Part shown: positions 8,574-18,541 of the stretch, one piece after another
How the letters are laid out: the number at the start of each line of letters is the position of its first letter
How positions within the stretch are numbered: the stretch's first letter is position 1
Origin: Tetramitus jugosus
Taxonomy: Eukaryota; Heterolobosea; Eutetramitea; Acrasida; Vahlkampfiidae
Assembly: GCA_937625935.1 (NCBI GenBank)
Contig: OW569384.1
Coordinates: 310,001-374,000, forward strand
Length of the DNA stretch: 64,000 nucleotides
Reading direction: 5' to 3'
The notes under the pieces: generated by a model
The model's input: only the letters and a program-made list of their open reading frames with translations
What the model was told of the DNA's origin: nothing
The model's database searches: none
Made by a program: the position numbers and the translations under genes

Positions 8574-9860
8574 ATGGTGATTGTTCGCGAACGATTGTGC
8601 GCAAAAGGAATGAAAGAGAGGCAGGGAATCACAAGTTCCTTGGCGGAGCGTTATTTACTGTCTCCCAGTCTTCATAGGCTGACAAGAATTATTAGTCATC
8701 TTCTCCCCAATGATCCTTCGATTGTGCACTCCGATTTGACTGCTTTTTCCGGTGATGGTGACGGAGAAGCAAAACCGTTACAAAATTTTACGGAATTGTA
8801 TTTTGGAAATTTGTTTTGTTTCGAATTTGCAGGTAATGTGCATCACTTGACAATTGAAAATGCCAATACATACATTGATGATTTTACAGAGGAAGAAAAT
8901 GGCTCATTGCGGAGAAGCTTGTTGAACACAAACAATGATGTTTGCAGATTCACTCAAGTACTGCATCAGCTGGCACTCGCACATGGAATCCACGATCTGA
9001 GGTGCGAAATATATGGCCACATTTGTGCCAACAATCTTGTTGAAAGAATTGACCGGTTTCATTCGATGACTCACGGGGATCATACTCATTCTAATATCGG
9101 TACAGTCTGCTATTATTCTGGTCATGGTCGATCTGCATCTCATGCCGCCTGTGATCAGAATGTTACGAGCAAAGATACTTCATTAGATCTCAGTCTTGCT
9201 AGCAATGTGTTTGATCACAAGAGTGAAGAATTGGTCTCGGTGAATGCCGTTTTATCCAGATTGCGTAGTAAGGGACCTATACTATTGATCTTGGAATGTT
9301 GTCACAGTGGAGCTGCTGTCCTGGATAATATGGGCTCTTTCGATGAAAATAATCCGTACGTTAATGTATTTATATTGTCGAGTTGCAGTGCTGATGAATT
9401 GTCGGGTGCATGGATTATGGATGGCATGGATTCCGGTGCTATCATGACAAAGGTACTCACGGATCCGATAGGGACATATTTTAAGATTGCATATCAAGTG
9501 TTTTATGATTTTGGAGGTAGCTGGTTAACAATGTCCAAGAACAATCAAAGAACATTGTATGAGTTGTATGACCAATATTCAGATATGATCATTGATGAGT
9601 GGCGGTCGAATTATCCCAACTCATTGCATGTTAAAGCTTTCAACTGGTTGCGAGAACATGCTCCTCACATCTTCGTACTGTTCAAGAATTTTCTTTTACT
9701 TGTACGGTATGGCCACAAGTTGCACATGCCACAAGCAGCCGTCAGCTTTCCAGATTTGTCTGCTACGAAGAATAGTCATCATTGGACTGCATTCGAACAA
9801 GTCATGGAAAACTCAATCCTTCAACTATGGGATGATAGATGCAAATCGATACCAGAGTAA
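8574..9860 (+). CDS. Caspase-like cysteine peptidase (clan CD, C14-type)
   Basis: This 428-residue protein starts in AAAATGG context. The two catalytic blocks of caspase and metacaspase p20 domains are present: VCYYSGHGRS with the catalytic His near residue 184, and LLILECCHSGAA with the catalytic Cys near 243. The spacing of about 60 residues fits the family. The strand before the Cys (GPILLILE) and the SSCSADE segment after it are also typical. There is no obvious prodomain motif and no classic metacaspase Ca-binding segment. The C-terminal ~130 residues (helical, with HVKAFNWLREHAPHIF) match no family I recognise. Such enzymes cut after Arg/Lys or Asp in stress and death responses; the specificity here is unknown. 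Confidence 0.75.
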   Translation: MVIVRERLCAKGMKERQGITSSLAERYLLSPSLHRLTRIISHLLPNDPSIVHSDLTAFSGDGDGEAKPLQNFTELYFGNLFCFEFAGNVHHLTIENANTYIDDFTEEENGSLRRSLLNTNNDVCRFTQVLHQLALAHGIHDLRCEIYGHICANNLVERIDRFHSMTHGDHTHSNIGTVCYYSGHGRSASHAACDQNVTSKDTSLDLSLASNVFDHKSEELVSVNAVLSRLRSKGPILLILECCHSGAAVLDNMGSFDENNPYVNVFILSSCSADELSGAWIMDGMDSGAIMTKVLTDPIGTYFKIAYQVFYDFGGSWLTMSKNNQRTLYELYDQYSDMIIDEWRSNYPNSLHVKAFNWLREHAPHIFVLFKNFLLLVRYGHKLHMPQAAVSFPDLSATKNSHHWTAFEQVMENSILQLWDDRCKSIPE

Positions 9861-10435
9861 ATGATCCATTAGTGGGGTAAGTACAATGAGTGGGCTGTCT
9901 GCCTTGGTTTCACGGTTTTGTGTTTTATTTCATGATCTAATTCATATTGGACGAAACAGAACCATTCATCATCCTGTATGCCTATTCAATTGTATGGTCA
10001 TATGAACAATTGGCAACAAATGCCATTGTCCGGATTGGTCGTGAGTTGTCCCTGGAAAAGAAGCAAGCGATTGGACTCTCCGCGATGGTAGAGGACTACT
10101 CTGTTGACTTGGTAATGATTGAGCTTACTCTTTGAACTTTCATCAATACGGAGGAAACATAACAACTCAATTTCGGGGAATGACCTTTGAAGAGTTGCGG
10201 TGGGAGATAGACGGCATCCGAACCAGCTAACTTTTGTTCGGATCTTTCAACAATTATCTTGCTTCTATCTTAAAGTACATCTTGGGTATCACTGGGATGC
10301 AGAGATTGCGCACTGCAACGGCTTCCAGAATAGAGAACATTTCCAAACCCAATCCATTCGAATCTGCGACTTTTGCTGGTCACTCGTCGTGCTAAATGCA
10401 AATCAATAAAACGTACAATCGAACTTTAACACTGT
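9861..10435. other. Intergenic with coding-like fragments
   Basis: Between the caspase-like gene and the end of the transketolase gene, two plus-strand stretches read like protein. At 9959-10111 the frame gives IGRELSLEKKQAIGLSAM and neighbours, bounded by an AG before it and GTAATG after it. At 10154-10230 it gives FRGMTFEELRWEIDGIRTS then a stop. The phases of the visible splice sites do not join them, so I cannot build a gene. They may be a decayed or mis-sequenced small gene. Confidence 0.25.
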
Positions 10436-13420
10436 TTATTCAAAGTCTGGTGTGGTGGTTGAGAGCAAAGGAGCTGGGTTAGATGAGTTAAAGACGTTGA
10501 TCATCTTTCTAGCACGATCAGCAACATGAGTATCGCTGATACCAAACTTCTTGTACACTTCCTTGTATGGACCAGAAGCACCGAATGTTGTCATTCCGAT
10601 TTGAGAGTGAGAGTACTTGGTCCATCCTTGGACGGAAGAAGCTTCAACGCTCAAAACTGGGACACCAGGAATCAACACAGATCTTCTATATTCCAAGCTT
10701 TGTTGGTCGAACAACTCCCAAGCAGGCATACTGACAACGTTGACCTTGATGTCAGTCAACTTCTTAGCACCATCGATAGCAATAGCGACCTCAGATCCAG
10801 TGGCAATAAAGATAATGTCTGGCTTCTCGAATTCACCATTCTGGAACACAACATAAGCACCCTTCAATGCATCTTGGATAGTAGCACGTTGGAGAAGTGG
10901 CACACCTTGACGAGTCAAGCAAATAGCAGTTGGGGTCTTTGTGGACTCAATAGCAAACTTGTATGCAGCGTTGGTCTCAGTTCCGTCAGCTGGTCTGAAG
11001 ACGACCAAGTTTGGAATAGCTCTCATCAATGGAAGCATTTCGACAGGTTGATGTGTTGGACCATCTTCACCCAAACCAATAGAATCGTGAGTAAAAACAT
11101 AGATCAATGGCAAGTGAGAAAGAGCGCCAAGACGCATTGCACCGAGACCATATCCACCAAAGATCAAGAAGGTTGAAACGTATGGAATCAAACCACCATA
11201 GTATGCCATACCGTTACCGATGGAAATCATGGAATGTTCACGAACACCAAATCTGATGTATCTTCCATCTCTAGACTCTGGTTGGAAGTCCTTGGAGATG
11301 TCCAAGAAGGTCAATGTGGATGGAGTCAAATCTGCAGAACCACCAACCAAATTGCCAATCACTGGAGCAATGGCGTTCAAAACAATTGAAGAGCACTGTC
11401 TGGTAGCCAAATCTGGCTTTTGCTTGGTAAAGTCAGGCAAGCACTTGTCCCAGTTTTCTGGCAACTTTCTGTTGATAAAGTTGCTCAATTGTTGTCCCTT
11501 TTCTGGATTTTCGCTGATCAATGCTTCGAGCGTCTTGTTCCATTGAGCCATCAATTGATTTCCTCTCTCACCAATGCGTTCAAACTCTTGCTTGACTGCT
11601 GGTGGGACAACAAAACTCTCATCAGGATTGAATCCAGAGACTTGCTTCATTGCCTTAACACCTTCAGCACCCAATGGGGATCCATGAACACCGCTGCTGC
11701 CTTGCTTCTTACTGGCATAACCAATGGTGGTTCTAACACAGATCATAGAAGGCTTGTCAGTGACCTTTCTGGCATTGATAATAGCTTGTTTCAATGAGAC
11801 CAAATCAGAGTCACCATCCTGAACTCTTTGTACGTCCCATCCAAAACCCTTAAGAACAGTTGGGATATCTTCAGTGAATGCCAAACTGGTACAACCATCA
11901 ATGGTAATATGATTGTCGTCATAAATAACAATCAAGTTTCCAAGCTTGTGATGACCAGCAACGGACAATGCTTCAAGAGCAACACCCTCCATCAAATCAC
12001 CATCACCACAGAATGCATAAATAAAGTTATCAACAACCTTGTTGTTTTCAGTGTTAAAGCGAGCGGCAAGGTGTTGAGAAGCCATAGCCATACCGACACA
12101 GTTGGTAATACCTTGACCGAGAGGTCCAGTGGTGGCATCAATTCCATCAGTCCATCCATATTCTGGATGACCAGGTGTGTTGGAGTCCAATTGACGGAAA
12201 TTCTTCAAATCGTCCATGGTGACCTTGAATCCAGCAAGATGCAACATCAAGTAATGCAAAGCGCATCCGTGACCGTTACTGAGGACAAATCTGTCTCTGT
12301 TGAACCATTTAGAGTCACTTGTACTGACATTCAAGAAGTACTTCCACAAAACGTAGCCACATGGTGACATACCGATTGGCATACCAGGGTGACCACTGTT
12401 TGCTCTCTCAACGATATCACTGGCCAAGCATCTCATGGTGGCAACAGATGTATGTTGAATAAATGGCTTGATAACTCTTGCAGCAGCCTTGACATCTCTG
12501 TCAGTGGCAGCATGAGCAAGTGCAATGAGCTTGGCATTGGACTCATCACTGACAATGTTCAACAATTGCTTGTACAGAGCATCGTTTTGAGCCAAAGCTT
12601 GGAAAGCTGCCTTGGATGCAGGCAAAAAGTATGTCTTTTCAGATGACTCAACAATGACGTCCTTGGAAGCAATGACTTGAGCCAACTTGATTGCAGCGTC
12701 CTTCTTTGCGCCAGAGACAGCACTATTGACAACAGCAACATCAACAAAGTAGTTCTTGTTTCCATTCTCAGCAGTGAGAATTTGAACATTCAAACCATCA
12801 ATGGTTTGGTTGGCAGCATATTGACTGTAACCGACCAAAACAGCGTCCTTTGTGTTGGCAAAGTACTCCTCAAATGTCTCAATCTCAACAGCATCAATCA
12901 CCTTCTTGTACTTTGCAATAAAGTCCTTTGAAACTTCAGCAGCAGAGGTTGGAAGACTAGAAACAGAGTCAACATAGTGCATGGCAACATGATAGTCATC
13001 AGCCACTCTTGGATAAACCAATCTCAAGCCCTGTTGATCCAACAAATCGTAAACAGTCTTTACTCCGCTCAAATTGGCGCCAGAAGTAGAAAACAGGAAT
13101 TGAGAGGCCAAATACTGAGGAATACCATAGGATTTTCCGCTCACCTTTCCACTCTCACTGACAAAAGAGAAGATGTCTTCTTGAGAAGCAGTTTGAGAAA
13201 GCTCAGCAACAACTCCTTGTTTCACCAAGTGAGGCAAAAAGAGGGAGTCAACGACAAACACATCAGGATAGGTGGATGATGTGTGATCGTAGCTGTCAAA
13301 GGTGACAAACTCCAAGTTGAACTCTCCAGAAACAGCAGTTTGGAAGTGCTTGATAATGGATTGTTTTTGTTGGCAGGAGTTGATTGTAGGGAAGAGACCC
13401 ACAGTGATCGTGTTACTCAT
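10436..13420 (-). CDS. Thiaminase-I-like domain fused to transketolase
   Basis: This 994-residue protein starts at MSNTITVGLF; the longer frame to 13618 is low-complexity and looks like 5' leader. Residues about 1-300 resemble the type II periplasmic-binding fold of thiaminase I and thiamin-binding proteins (VVDSLFLPHLVKQGVVAEL, SYGIPQYLASQFLF, YFVDVAVVN). Residues about 305-994 are a complete transketolase: ERANSGHPGMPIG, GPLGQGITN, the thiamin-diphosphate motif GDGDLMEGV...NLIVIYDDN, GEDGPTHQPVE and FRPADGTE. Transketolase moves two-carbon units between sugar phosphates in the pentose phosphate pathway. The reading frame is unbroken across the junction. Thiaminase I uses a Cys just after a GxPQ-type segment; here that place reads YLAS, so cleavage activity may be lost and the domain may only bind thiamin. 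That last point is inference. Confidence 0.85.
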   Translation of the reverse strand: MSNTITVGLFPTINSCQQKQSIIKHFQTAVSGEFNLEFVTFDSYDHTSSTYPDVFVVDSLFLPHLVKQGVVAELSQTASQEDIFSFVSESGKVSGKSYGIPQYLASQFLFSTSGANLSGVKTVYDLLDQQGLRLVYPRVADDYHVAMHYVDSVSSLPTSAAEVSKDFIAKYKKVIDAVEIETFEEYFANTKDAVLVGYSQYAANQTIDGLNVQILTAENGNKNYFVDVAVVNSAVSGAKKDAAIKLAQVIASKDVIVESSEKTYFLPASKAAFQALAQNDALYKQLLNIVSDESNAKLIALAHAATDRDVKAAARVIKPFIQHTSVATMRCLASDIVERANSGHPGMPIGMSPCGYVLWKYFLNVSTSDSKWFNRDRFVLSNGHGCALHYLMLHLAGFKVTMDDLKNFRQLDSNTPGHPEYGWTDGIDATTGPLGQGITNCVGMAMASQHLAARFNTENNKVVDNFIYAFCGDGDLMEGVALEALSVAGHHKLGNLIVIYDDNHITIDGCTSLAFTEDIPTVLKGFGWDVQRVQDGDSDLVSLKQAIINARKVTDKPSMICVRTTIGYASKKQGSSGVHGSPLGAEGVKAMKQVSGFNPDESFVVPPAVKQEFERIGERGNQLMAQWNKTLEALISENPEKGQQLSNFINRKLPENWDKCLPDFTKQKPDLATRQCSSIVLNAIAPVIGNLVGGSADLTPSTLTFLDISKDFQPESRDGRYIRFGVREHSMISIGNGMAYYGGLIPYVSTFLIFGGYGLGAMRLGALSHLPLIYVFTHDSIGLGEDGPTHQPVEMLPLMRAIPNLVVFRPADGTETNAAYKFAIESTKTPTAICLTRQGVPLLQRATIQDALKGAYVVFQNGEFEKPDIIFIATGSEVAIAIDGAKKLTDIKVNVVSMPAWELFDQQSLEYRRSVLIPGVPVLSVEASSVQGWTKYSHSQIGMTTFGASGPYKEVYKKFGISDTHVADRARKMINVFNSSNPAPLLSTTTPDFE

Positions 13421-13845
13421 GGTGATGGTGGTGGAAGTGAAGTGTGTTTTTGTTTTTTTGGGTGGTGATGTATGTAATGGGTGGCCGCCACTAATTTTTT
13501 TGTGCACTGGGTGTTTTGGAGAGATCACAACGGGTGAATCTCCGTTGATCGAGATCGGGTTTTTTGTCCACTGGTGAAAAAAACTACAGCAGCAGCAGAT
13601 AAGAGCCAATAAAGCCAATCTAAAGCTCCCATCTCATAGGTGCAAGTGATTTGATACACAATGTTTATTATGCAAAGAATGACGTGCGCATGATGTTGCT
13701 CCGCGGTTGTTGCGATATTTCTGCGAAAATTCTTGGTTGTGTCACGTCATGTGAAATAATTCTCTTGTTGGATGGACAAGGAAAGTCTACAGGAAATTGT
13801 CCAGATGCCATGGTGTTGGTTGTGTATGTATCTCAATATTTAAAT
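13421..13845. other. Intergenic, leader of transketolase and tail of Dbp5 region
   Basis: Both flanking genes are on the minus strand. The part nearest 13421 is an open but low-complexity leader with CCCCS and Pro/Lys-rich codons. No separate gene, tRNA or repeat is visible. Confidence 0.45.
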
Positions 13846-15351
13846 TTATTTGATAGTTCCGGCGACGTCATCCTTGTCAACCTGCTTAATAGTGATCTTA
13901 AAGTATTGCTCAAATTGCCTGATGATGTTCAAATCTTGAGGACCAGCACACAAGTTGATTGCAGTACCTGATCGACCGAAACGTGCCGTACGACCAATAC
14001 GATGCAAATACGAAGAGAAGTCACCTTGAGCAGTTGCACCACCGTTCATTGGTCCATTACGCGTTTGTCGCACAAAAACAACAGGCAAATCAAAGTTCAC
14101 AACGTGTGTCACCGTTGAGATATCGAGACCTCTGGCCAACACATTTGTTGAAATCAAGACCTTTGAGTTACCCACCTTGAATTCAGTAATGGTCTTCTTT
14201 CTCTCCTCGGGCAACAAACCAGAGTGGAGCATAGAAACCTTGAATCCGTCGTTTCTCAATCTGTTACACAAAATGGTGGCAGCATCCTTTCTGTTCATGA
14301 AGATGATCGTTTGACCAACTTCCAATTCTGTAAACATATCTTGCAGGACTCTTTCCTTTCCTTCATCATTTCCACAGTCGACATAGTACTGTTTCATGTT
14401 GGACAATGTCAATTCTTCCTTTGGGACGAGAATCATCTTCAGTGGTTGTGGAACAATGCTCTTTGCAAATTCGAGCACTTGAGCTTCTCTGTCTTGTTGT
14501 TCCTTGGCTTCCTCTCCAGTCAACATTTCATCCTCGGCATAGGTGGCAGAGAACAGGACGACACGAGCCGTCTTTGGTAGAGCTCTCTGGATTAGCTTAC
14601 ATTGGTCAAACATGATATTGTTACTTTCCTTTTCAAGCATTTGATCGGCTTCATCAATCACAAACATGCTCACATTTCTTGTGTCAATCAATCTCCTTTT
14701 CACCAAGTCAGAAAGTTTTCCAGGTGTTCCTACGACAACGTGTTCAGTAATTCTAGATTTGATGGTATCACCCTTCAGTGTAGCCTTCACAGTAATCTGT
14801 GTAAACTTTGTTAATTTTAGGAGAACGTTGCAGATTTGATCAGCCAACTCCAATGAAGGAGCAACGACAATGGCTTGTACTACAGGCTTTGTTTCATCAA
14901 TGTGTTGCAGAGTACCGAGACCAAAGGTGGCAGTCTTACCAGTACCACTCTGTGACTGTGCAATCAAATTCATATTCTTCTCTTCAATTAAAATAGGAAG
15001 TGCTCTTGATTGAATCTTGGATGGCATGTTATACTTGAGAGCGTACACTCCCTGGAGCAAGTTCTCCTTTAGACCAAACTCCTCAAACTTTTTCTTTTCA
15101 CTAAACAGTGGATTGTTGACGTCCAATTGTTGTGCTTCTAGGTTGACACCAGTTGCAGCAACAAATTCCTCTGCTAGAGGTGCTGATGTTGTGGTGACTG
15201 CTGTTGTTGCTGGTGATGTGGTGGTTGTTTGTAAAGGTGTGGCAGTAGTGGTAGCTACTGTAGAATCACCTTCTTCCTCCAGGTCGGCCCATGATTTTTT
15301 GGCAGTGTTGAGGCTCATGCTCTGGAGCTTATCTTCGACTGATTGAGACAT
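13846..15351 (-). CDS. DBP5: DEAD-box RNA helicase, Dbp5/DDX19 type
   Basis: This 501-residue protein carries all helicase motifs in order: AQSQSGTGKTATFG (motif I), PSLELADQ (Ia), VVGTPGKLSDLV (Ib), DEAD (II), FSAT (III), IIFMNRKDAA (IV), STNVLARGLDI (V) and HRIGRTARFGR (VI). The N-terminal KSWADLEEEGD block, the F-[ED]E-x-GL-type start (FEEFGLKENLL) and the YALKYNMPSKIQ Q-motif match Dbp5/DDX19, which remodels mRNPs at the cytoplasmic face of the nuclear pore during mRNA export. A Thr/Ala-rich insert lies at about residues 30-60. It shares the 15352-15638 region with the divergent Rpb6 gene. Confidence 0.88.
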   Translation of the reverse strand: MSQSVEDKLQSMSLNTAKKSWADLEEEGDSTVATTTATPLQTTTTSPATTAVTTTSAPLAEEFVAATGVNLEAQQLDVNNPLFSEKKKFEEFGLKENLLQGVYALKYNMPSKIQSRALPILIEEKNMNLIAQSQSGTGKTATFGLGTLQHIDETKPVVQAIVVAPSLELADQICNVLLKLTKFTQITVKATLKGDTIKSRITEHVVVGTPGKLSDLVKRRLIDTRNVSMFVIDEADQMLEKESNNIMFDQCKLIQRALPKTARVVLFSATYAEDEMLTGEEAKEQQDREAQVLEFAKSIVPQPLKMILVPKEELTLSNMKQYYVDCGNDEGKERVLQDMFTELEVGQTIIFMNRKDAATILCNRLRNDGFKVSMLHSGLLPEERKKTITEFKVGNSKVLISTNVLARGLDISTVTHVVNFDLPVVFVRQTRNGPMNGGATAQGDFSSYLHRIGRTARFGRSGTAINLCAGPQDLNIIRQFEQYFKITIKQVDKDDVAGTIK

Positions 15352-15638
15352 GTTGGTGATTTTTTGTTACAAGTAGGTTGAGTGAGTTGTTGTGTGGTCT
15401 GTTTGTTTTTGCGTGGTGTGGCTTTGATCAAATCACGAAAGTTCGTGTTCTCGGTGGGCGGGAAACAATTTCAAAAAAGTTATTGAAATTGTCGGCTTAT
15501 TCGGTACGATTCTCCGATATGAATATTCAATGGTGTTGTGCATCCATCTGGAGGAGAAAAATCTTTCACAGGAGAAAGAAAAAAAAACGCAACAACGGAT
15601 TTTGCTTTTTGACCTTCAAGAGACTATATACAACAACA

Positions 15639-16122
15639 ATGGCTGACGAAATTGAGTAAGTGACAACGTTCATTCTTTGTCAACCACAGCAACAAGAGCT
15701 ACTTTACTCACTCCCAACATTTTTTCTTCACTCTTTGTAGTCATGATAACTATGGAGAAGACGAAGTCGATGATTTCGATGATGATGCACAGGATTTTGA
15801 CACTGAAGTCGTTGCTGACGAGTATGGACAGAGCGACGAGGCAGTGAAGCAACTTGTGGGTCACGATCCAAAGCGTGTTGCTGAAAAAGACAGAAAAACA
15901 ACAAAATTTATGACAAAATTCGAAAAGGCTCGTGTATTGGGAACGAGAGCTCTTCAAATTAGTATGAACGCTCCAGTGATGGTTGAGTTACAAGGTGAGA
16001 CTGATCCTTTGGAAATTGCTAGAAAGGAGTTAACCGCCAGAAAAATTCCAATGATTATTCGAAGATACTTGCCTGATAAGAGTTATGAAGATTGGCATGT
16101 GAATGAACTCATTTTTGATTAA
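15639..16122 (+). CDS. RPB6: RNA polymerase subunit Rpb6 (ABC23)
   Basis: Two exons: 15639-15655 and 15741-16122. The intron has GTAAGT at its 5' end and TTTGTAG at its 3' end. Spliced, it gives 132 residues beginning MADEID, then a very acidic N-terminus. The conserved core follows: [21 protein letters not shown], the Pro-rich turn, [10 protein letters not shown] and [12 protein letters not shown], ending [12 protein letters not shown]. Rpb6 is shared by RNA polymerases I, II and III and stabilises the clamp. The first exon is only 17 bases, so ORF-only methods would miss the true start. Confidence 0.93.
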
Positions 16123-16367
16123 GCTTTGCGCGCAAAAAGCTTTTTGATGAAAACGCGCTGTACAGTAATGCCGTCCGTCAGAAAAATTATTTTTTTTTCT
16201 GGGAGGTTTGCTTGCGCGCAATTGTTGATTTTGCTGTAGTTTGCTTCTTCTGAAAGGAAAGTGTGGAGACAAATGGTGGTGAGATTAATGAGAGCAAACC
16301 TTCTTCATCTCTCTCTATTATTTTATTATGATTATGTGTGATCTGTCTGTTGGTCACATCAAGCTTT

Positions 16368-17453
16368 TTATTTTGTAAACAGTGTGGAAGTAATTTGTGA
16401 CCACGACTGAGCAATAAATAGTGTTTTGCTCTCTGTTTGATAATGATTTGTTGATGTGCTTGTTTCTTGTTTCTCTTCCCGTTGTTGACTAGTTTCTGTC
16501 AATTGTTGTTGTATTCGCTGCTTGGCATCTTCAATATTGAGAAGTTGGATATGCAGCTTTTCACAAGCTCTTTGCAGTGAACTTGAGATGCGGCTCGTTT
16601 CTGGATTTGTCAGGATAATGCCAATATGAGCTCTTGTGAGACACAAGAGATCATGCAGTGAATCTCCAACGAAAATGACTGTAGGGCTTGTGCCGTCGTG
16701 CTGTAATTGCTCTTCCTTAACCAGTTCTGATTCCATGCATTGCCACTTTTCTTCACTGGAAACAATTTGAAGCAACTGGAAATTGCCTGTCGATATCATG
16801 TCATCATCTAATTCTAGTTCATTACAATAGACTGGTATCTCATAGGGCATCGCACTCTCTTTATCAGTTGAAACCAGATGATGATTCTTGACGTCCTGCT
16901 TGTTGCTCAATTTGAACTTGAATTGGTTGGCTCTCTCCAATTGATTCATGCAGCTTTCCACAACAGAGTAGCTCCAATTGGCACTCGTTATCGTTATGCT
17001 GGCTTCCCGTGTCAAACACAATGGAACAACCTTTTGAAAGAATACATTCAGATCAGAACGAATACGCTGTTGTTGTCCCAGTTTGTTCAATTGATCTCTT
17101 GAAATGCGGGATAGGCATTTGCGGTCAATCGTATTTCTCACACCATAGTACTCCACCTGAGACAATGGAGAGATGAAATGATAAACTTTGTCGCTTTCTC
17201 GAGCACTGTCCAATTGCTTTTGGAGTGTGTCGTCATACAGATCAAGGTACTGCTTAGAAACTTGTTCCCAGACATCTCTTTTCGAACGTAACAGTGGAAT
17301 CAGAGTACAGACATCATTGAGTGTGCATGTGCTGTCAAAGTCCAAAAAGAATGCCAGCTTTCTTGTCCGGCGTGCCATCATCCTTTGTTTATCAAAGTTT
17401 TGGTTTTTATGAAAAATCTTTCGCGAACCACAATAAATTGATTGGCGTGACAT
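16368..17453 (-). CDS. HAD-family phosphatase, TH2-type (thiamin monophosphate phosphatase-like)
   Basis: This 361-residue protein starts at MSRQSIYCG; the apparent longer frame begins with TTG. HAD motif I is FFLDFDSTCTLNDV and the late acidic motif is FVGDSLHDLLCL, followed by AHIGIIL. The sequence around WEQVSKQYLDLYDD and the GDSxxDLLCLxxAxIGI block closely parallels the C-terminal HAD half of plant TH2, whose enzyme removes phosphate from thiamin monophosphate. The TenA half of TH2 is absent. The first ~25 residues are basic and Ser-rich and could be a mitochondrial presequence. A Gln-rich C-terminal tail follows the domain. The assignment to the family is good; the substrate is inferred. 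It lies near the thiaminase-like/transketolase gene, with Dbp5 and Rpb6 between. Confidence 0.7.
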   Translation of the reverse strand: MSRQSIYCGSRKIFHKNQNFDKQRMMARRTRKLAFFLDFDSTCTLNDVCTLIPLLRSKRDVWEQVSKQYLDLYDDTLQKQLDSARESDKVYHFISPLSQVEYYGVRNTIDRKCLSRISRDQLNKLGQQQRIRSDLNVFFQKVVPLCLTREASITITSANWSYSVVESCMNQLERANQFKFKLSNKQDVKNHHLVSTDKESAMPYEIPVYCNELELDDDMISTGNFQLLQIVSSEEKWQCMESELVKEEQLQHDGTSPTVIFVGDSLHDLLCLTRAHIGIILTNPETSRISSSLQRACEKLHIQLLNIEDAKQRIQQQLTETSQQREEKQETSTSTNHYQTESKTLFIAQSWSQITSTLFTK

Positions 17454-17911
17454 GAGTAGCTTAACAACACTCAAAACGACTAAACAATCCGTGTTTTACT
17501 CAATATTGAGATGATTATCAACCAAATATATAATTCAGAATAATTGCTACTACTGATTCTTCTCTGAAGAAACTCTGAACATGATCAACTTGGCTTTTGG
17601 GAAAATGAAGAAAAAAACCCACATTGCAACTGGACGGAAGTGAACTTTCAAAAAATAAGACCAATGGCATTAGAAAAAATTTTAGCTTGCACTGATGAAA
17701 ACACTTTCTACTTATATAGTCTTCTTTTCCCATCTGAAGTTCCAAAACATATCTGTTGACAAACCTATTCAAGACCGAATATGTCTGAGCTTGTCTTTTG
17801 GTCATCATCCACCGAATGTCTTTGGCGCCAAAAACACCATTTCCAGTTTTACGGGATATCACAGCTGGACGCAAAAATCAAATAGCAAACAAAGGAGTCA
17901 AGAGATAAACC
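17454..17911. other. Divergent intergenic region
   Basis: This is the promoter region between the HAD phosphatase (minus) and ARL3 (plus). A 118-codon open frame on the minus strand (17518-17874) has no recognisable motif and unlikely composition, so it was not called. Confidence 0.45.
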
Positions 17912-18541
17912 ATGGGTCTTTTAAGTTTACTTCGAGGTTTGAAGAAGAGCGAAAAGGAAGCTAGAATCCTAATTCTAGGTCTTGATAATTCAGGCAAAAC
18001 AAGTTGCTTGAAAGCTCTAGCAGATGAAGAAATCTCTCAAGTGATGCCAACTCAAGGATTCAATGTCAAGTCTGTTGTAACAAAAGGATTTAAACTCAAT
18101 GTTTGGGATATTGGAGGTCAAAAGTCGATCCGTCCTTACTGGCAAAACTATTTTGAAAATACAGATGCAATGGTATGTCATTCAACATAGAACTGTTCAT
18201 TTCTTAGCATATGTCATCATGACAATGGAAACTTATCGTTGGTCTCTTTCTTTCTATTGTGTGCTTAGATTTATGTAGTTGATAGTGCAGATAGAAAGAG
18301 ACTGGAAGAAACTGCGTTGGAATTGGGTCATTTGTTGGATGAGGATAAACTCGCAGGTGTGCCAGTCATGGTGTTTGCTAACAAGAGTGACTTGCTGAAT
18401 GCTCTATCCGCAGACGAAGTTGCTGAAGAGTTGAACTTGCACATGATTAGAGACCGAGTTTGGCAGATTCAAGCTTGCTCTGCAAAGACTGGAGAAGGAT
18501 TGAACAAGGGTATGGAATGGGTTGTGAAACAACTCCAATAA
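17912..18541 (+). CDS. ARL3: ARF-like small GTPase ARL3
   Basis: Two exons: 17912-18172 and 18269-18541, intron GTATGT...CTTAG, phase 0, product 177 residues. It begins [16 protein letters not shown], so Gly2 could be acylated and the first residues form the ARF-type amphipathic helix. G-boxes: GLDNSGKTS (P-loop), MPTQGFN (switch I), [13 protein letters not shown] (switch II), NKSD and CSAKTGEG. The text [16 protein letters not shown] and [11 protein letters not shown] match ARL3 rather than ARF or ARL1. ARL3 releases lipidated cargo into cilia, which fits an organism able to form flagella. Length agrees with the family. Confidence 0.9.

Noticed and set aside
17518-17874. A 118-codon minus-strand frame between the HAD phosphatase and ARL3
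   Set aside because: No motif, odd hydrophobic composition, and it occupies the ARL3 promoter. Kept only as intergenic.
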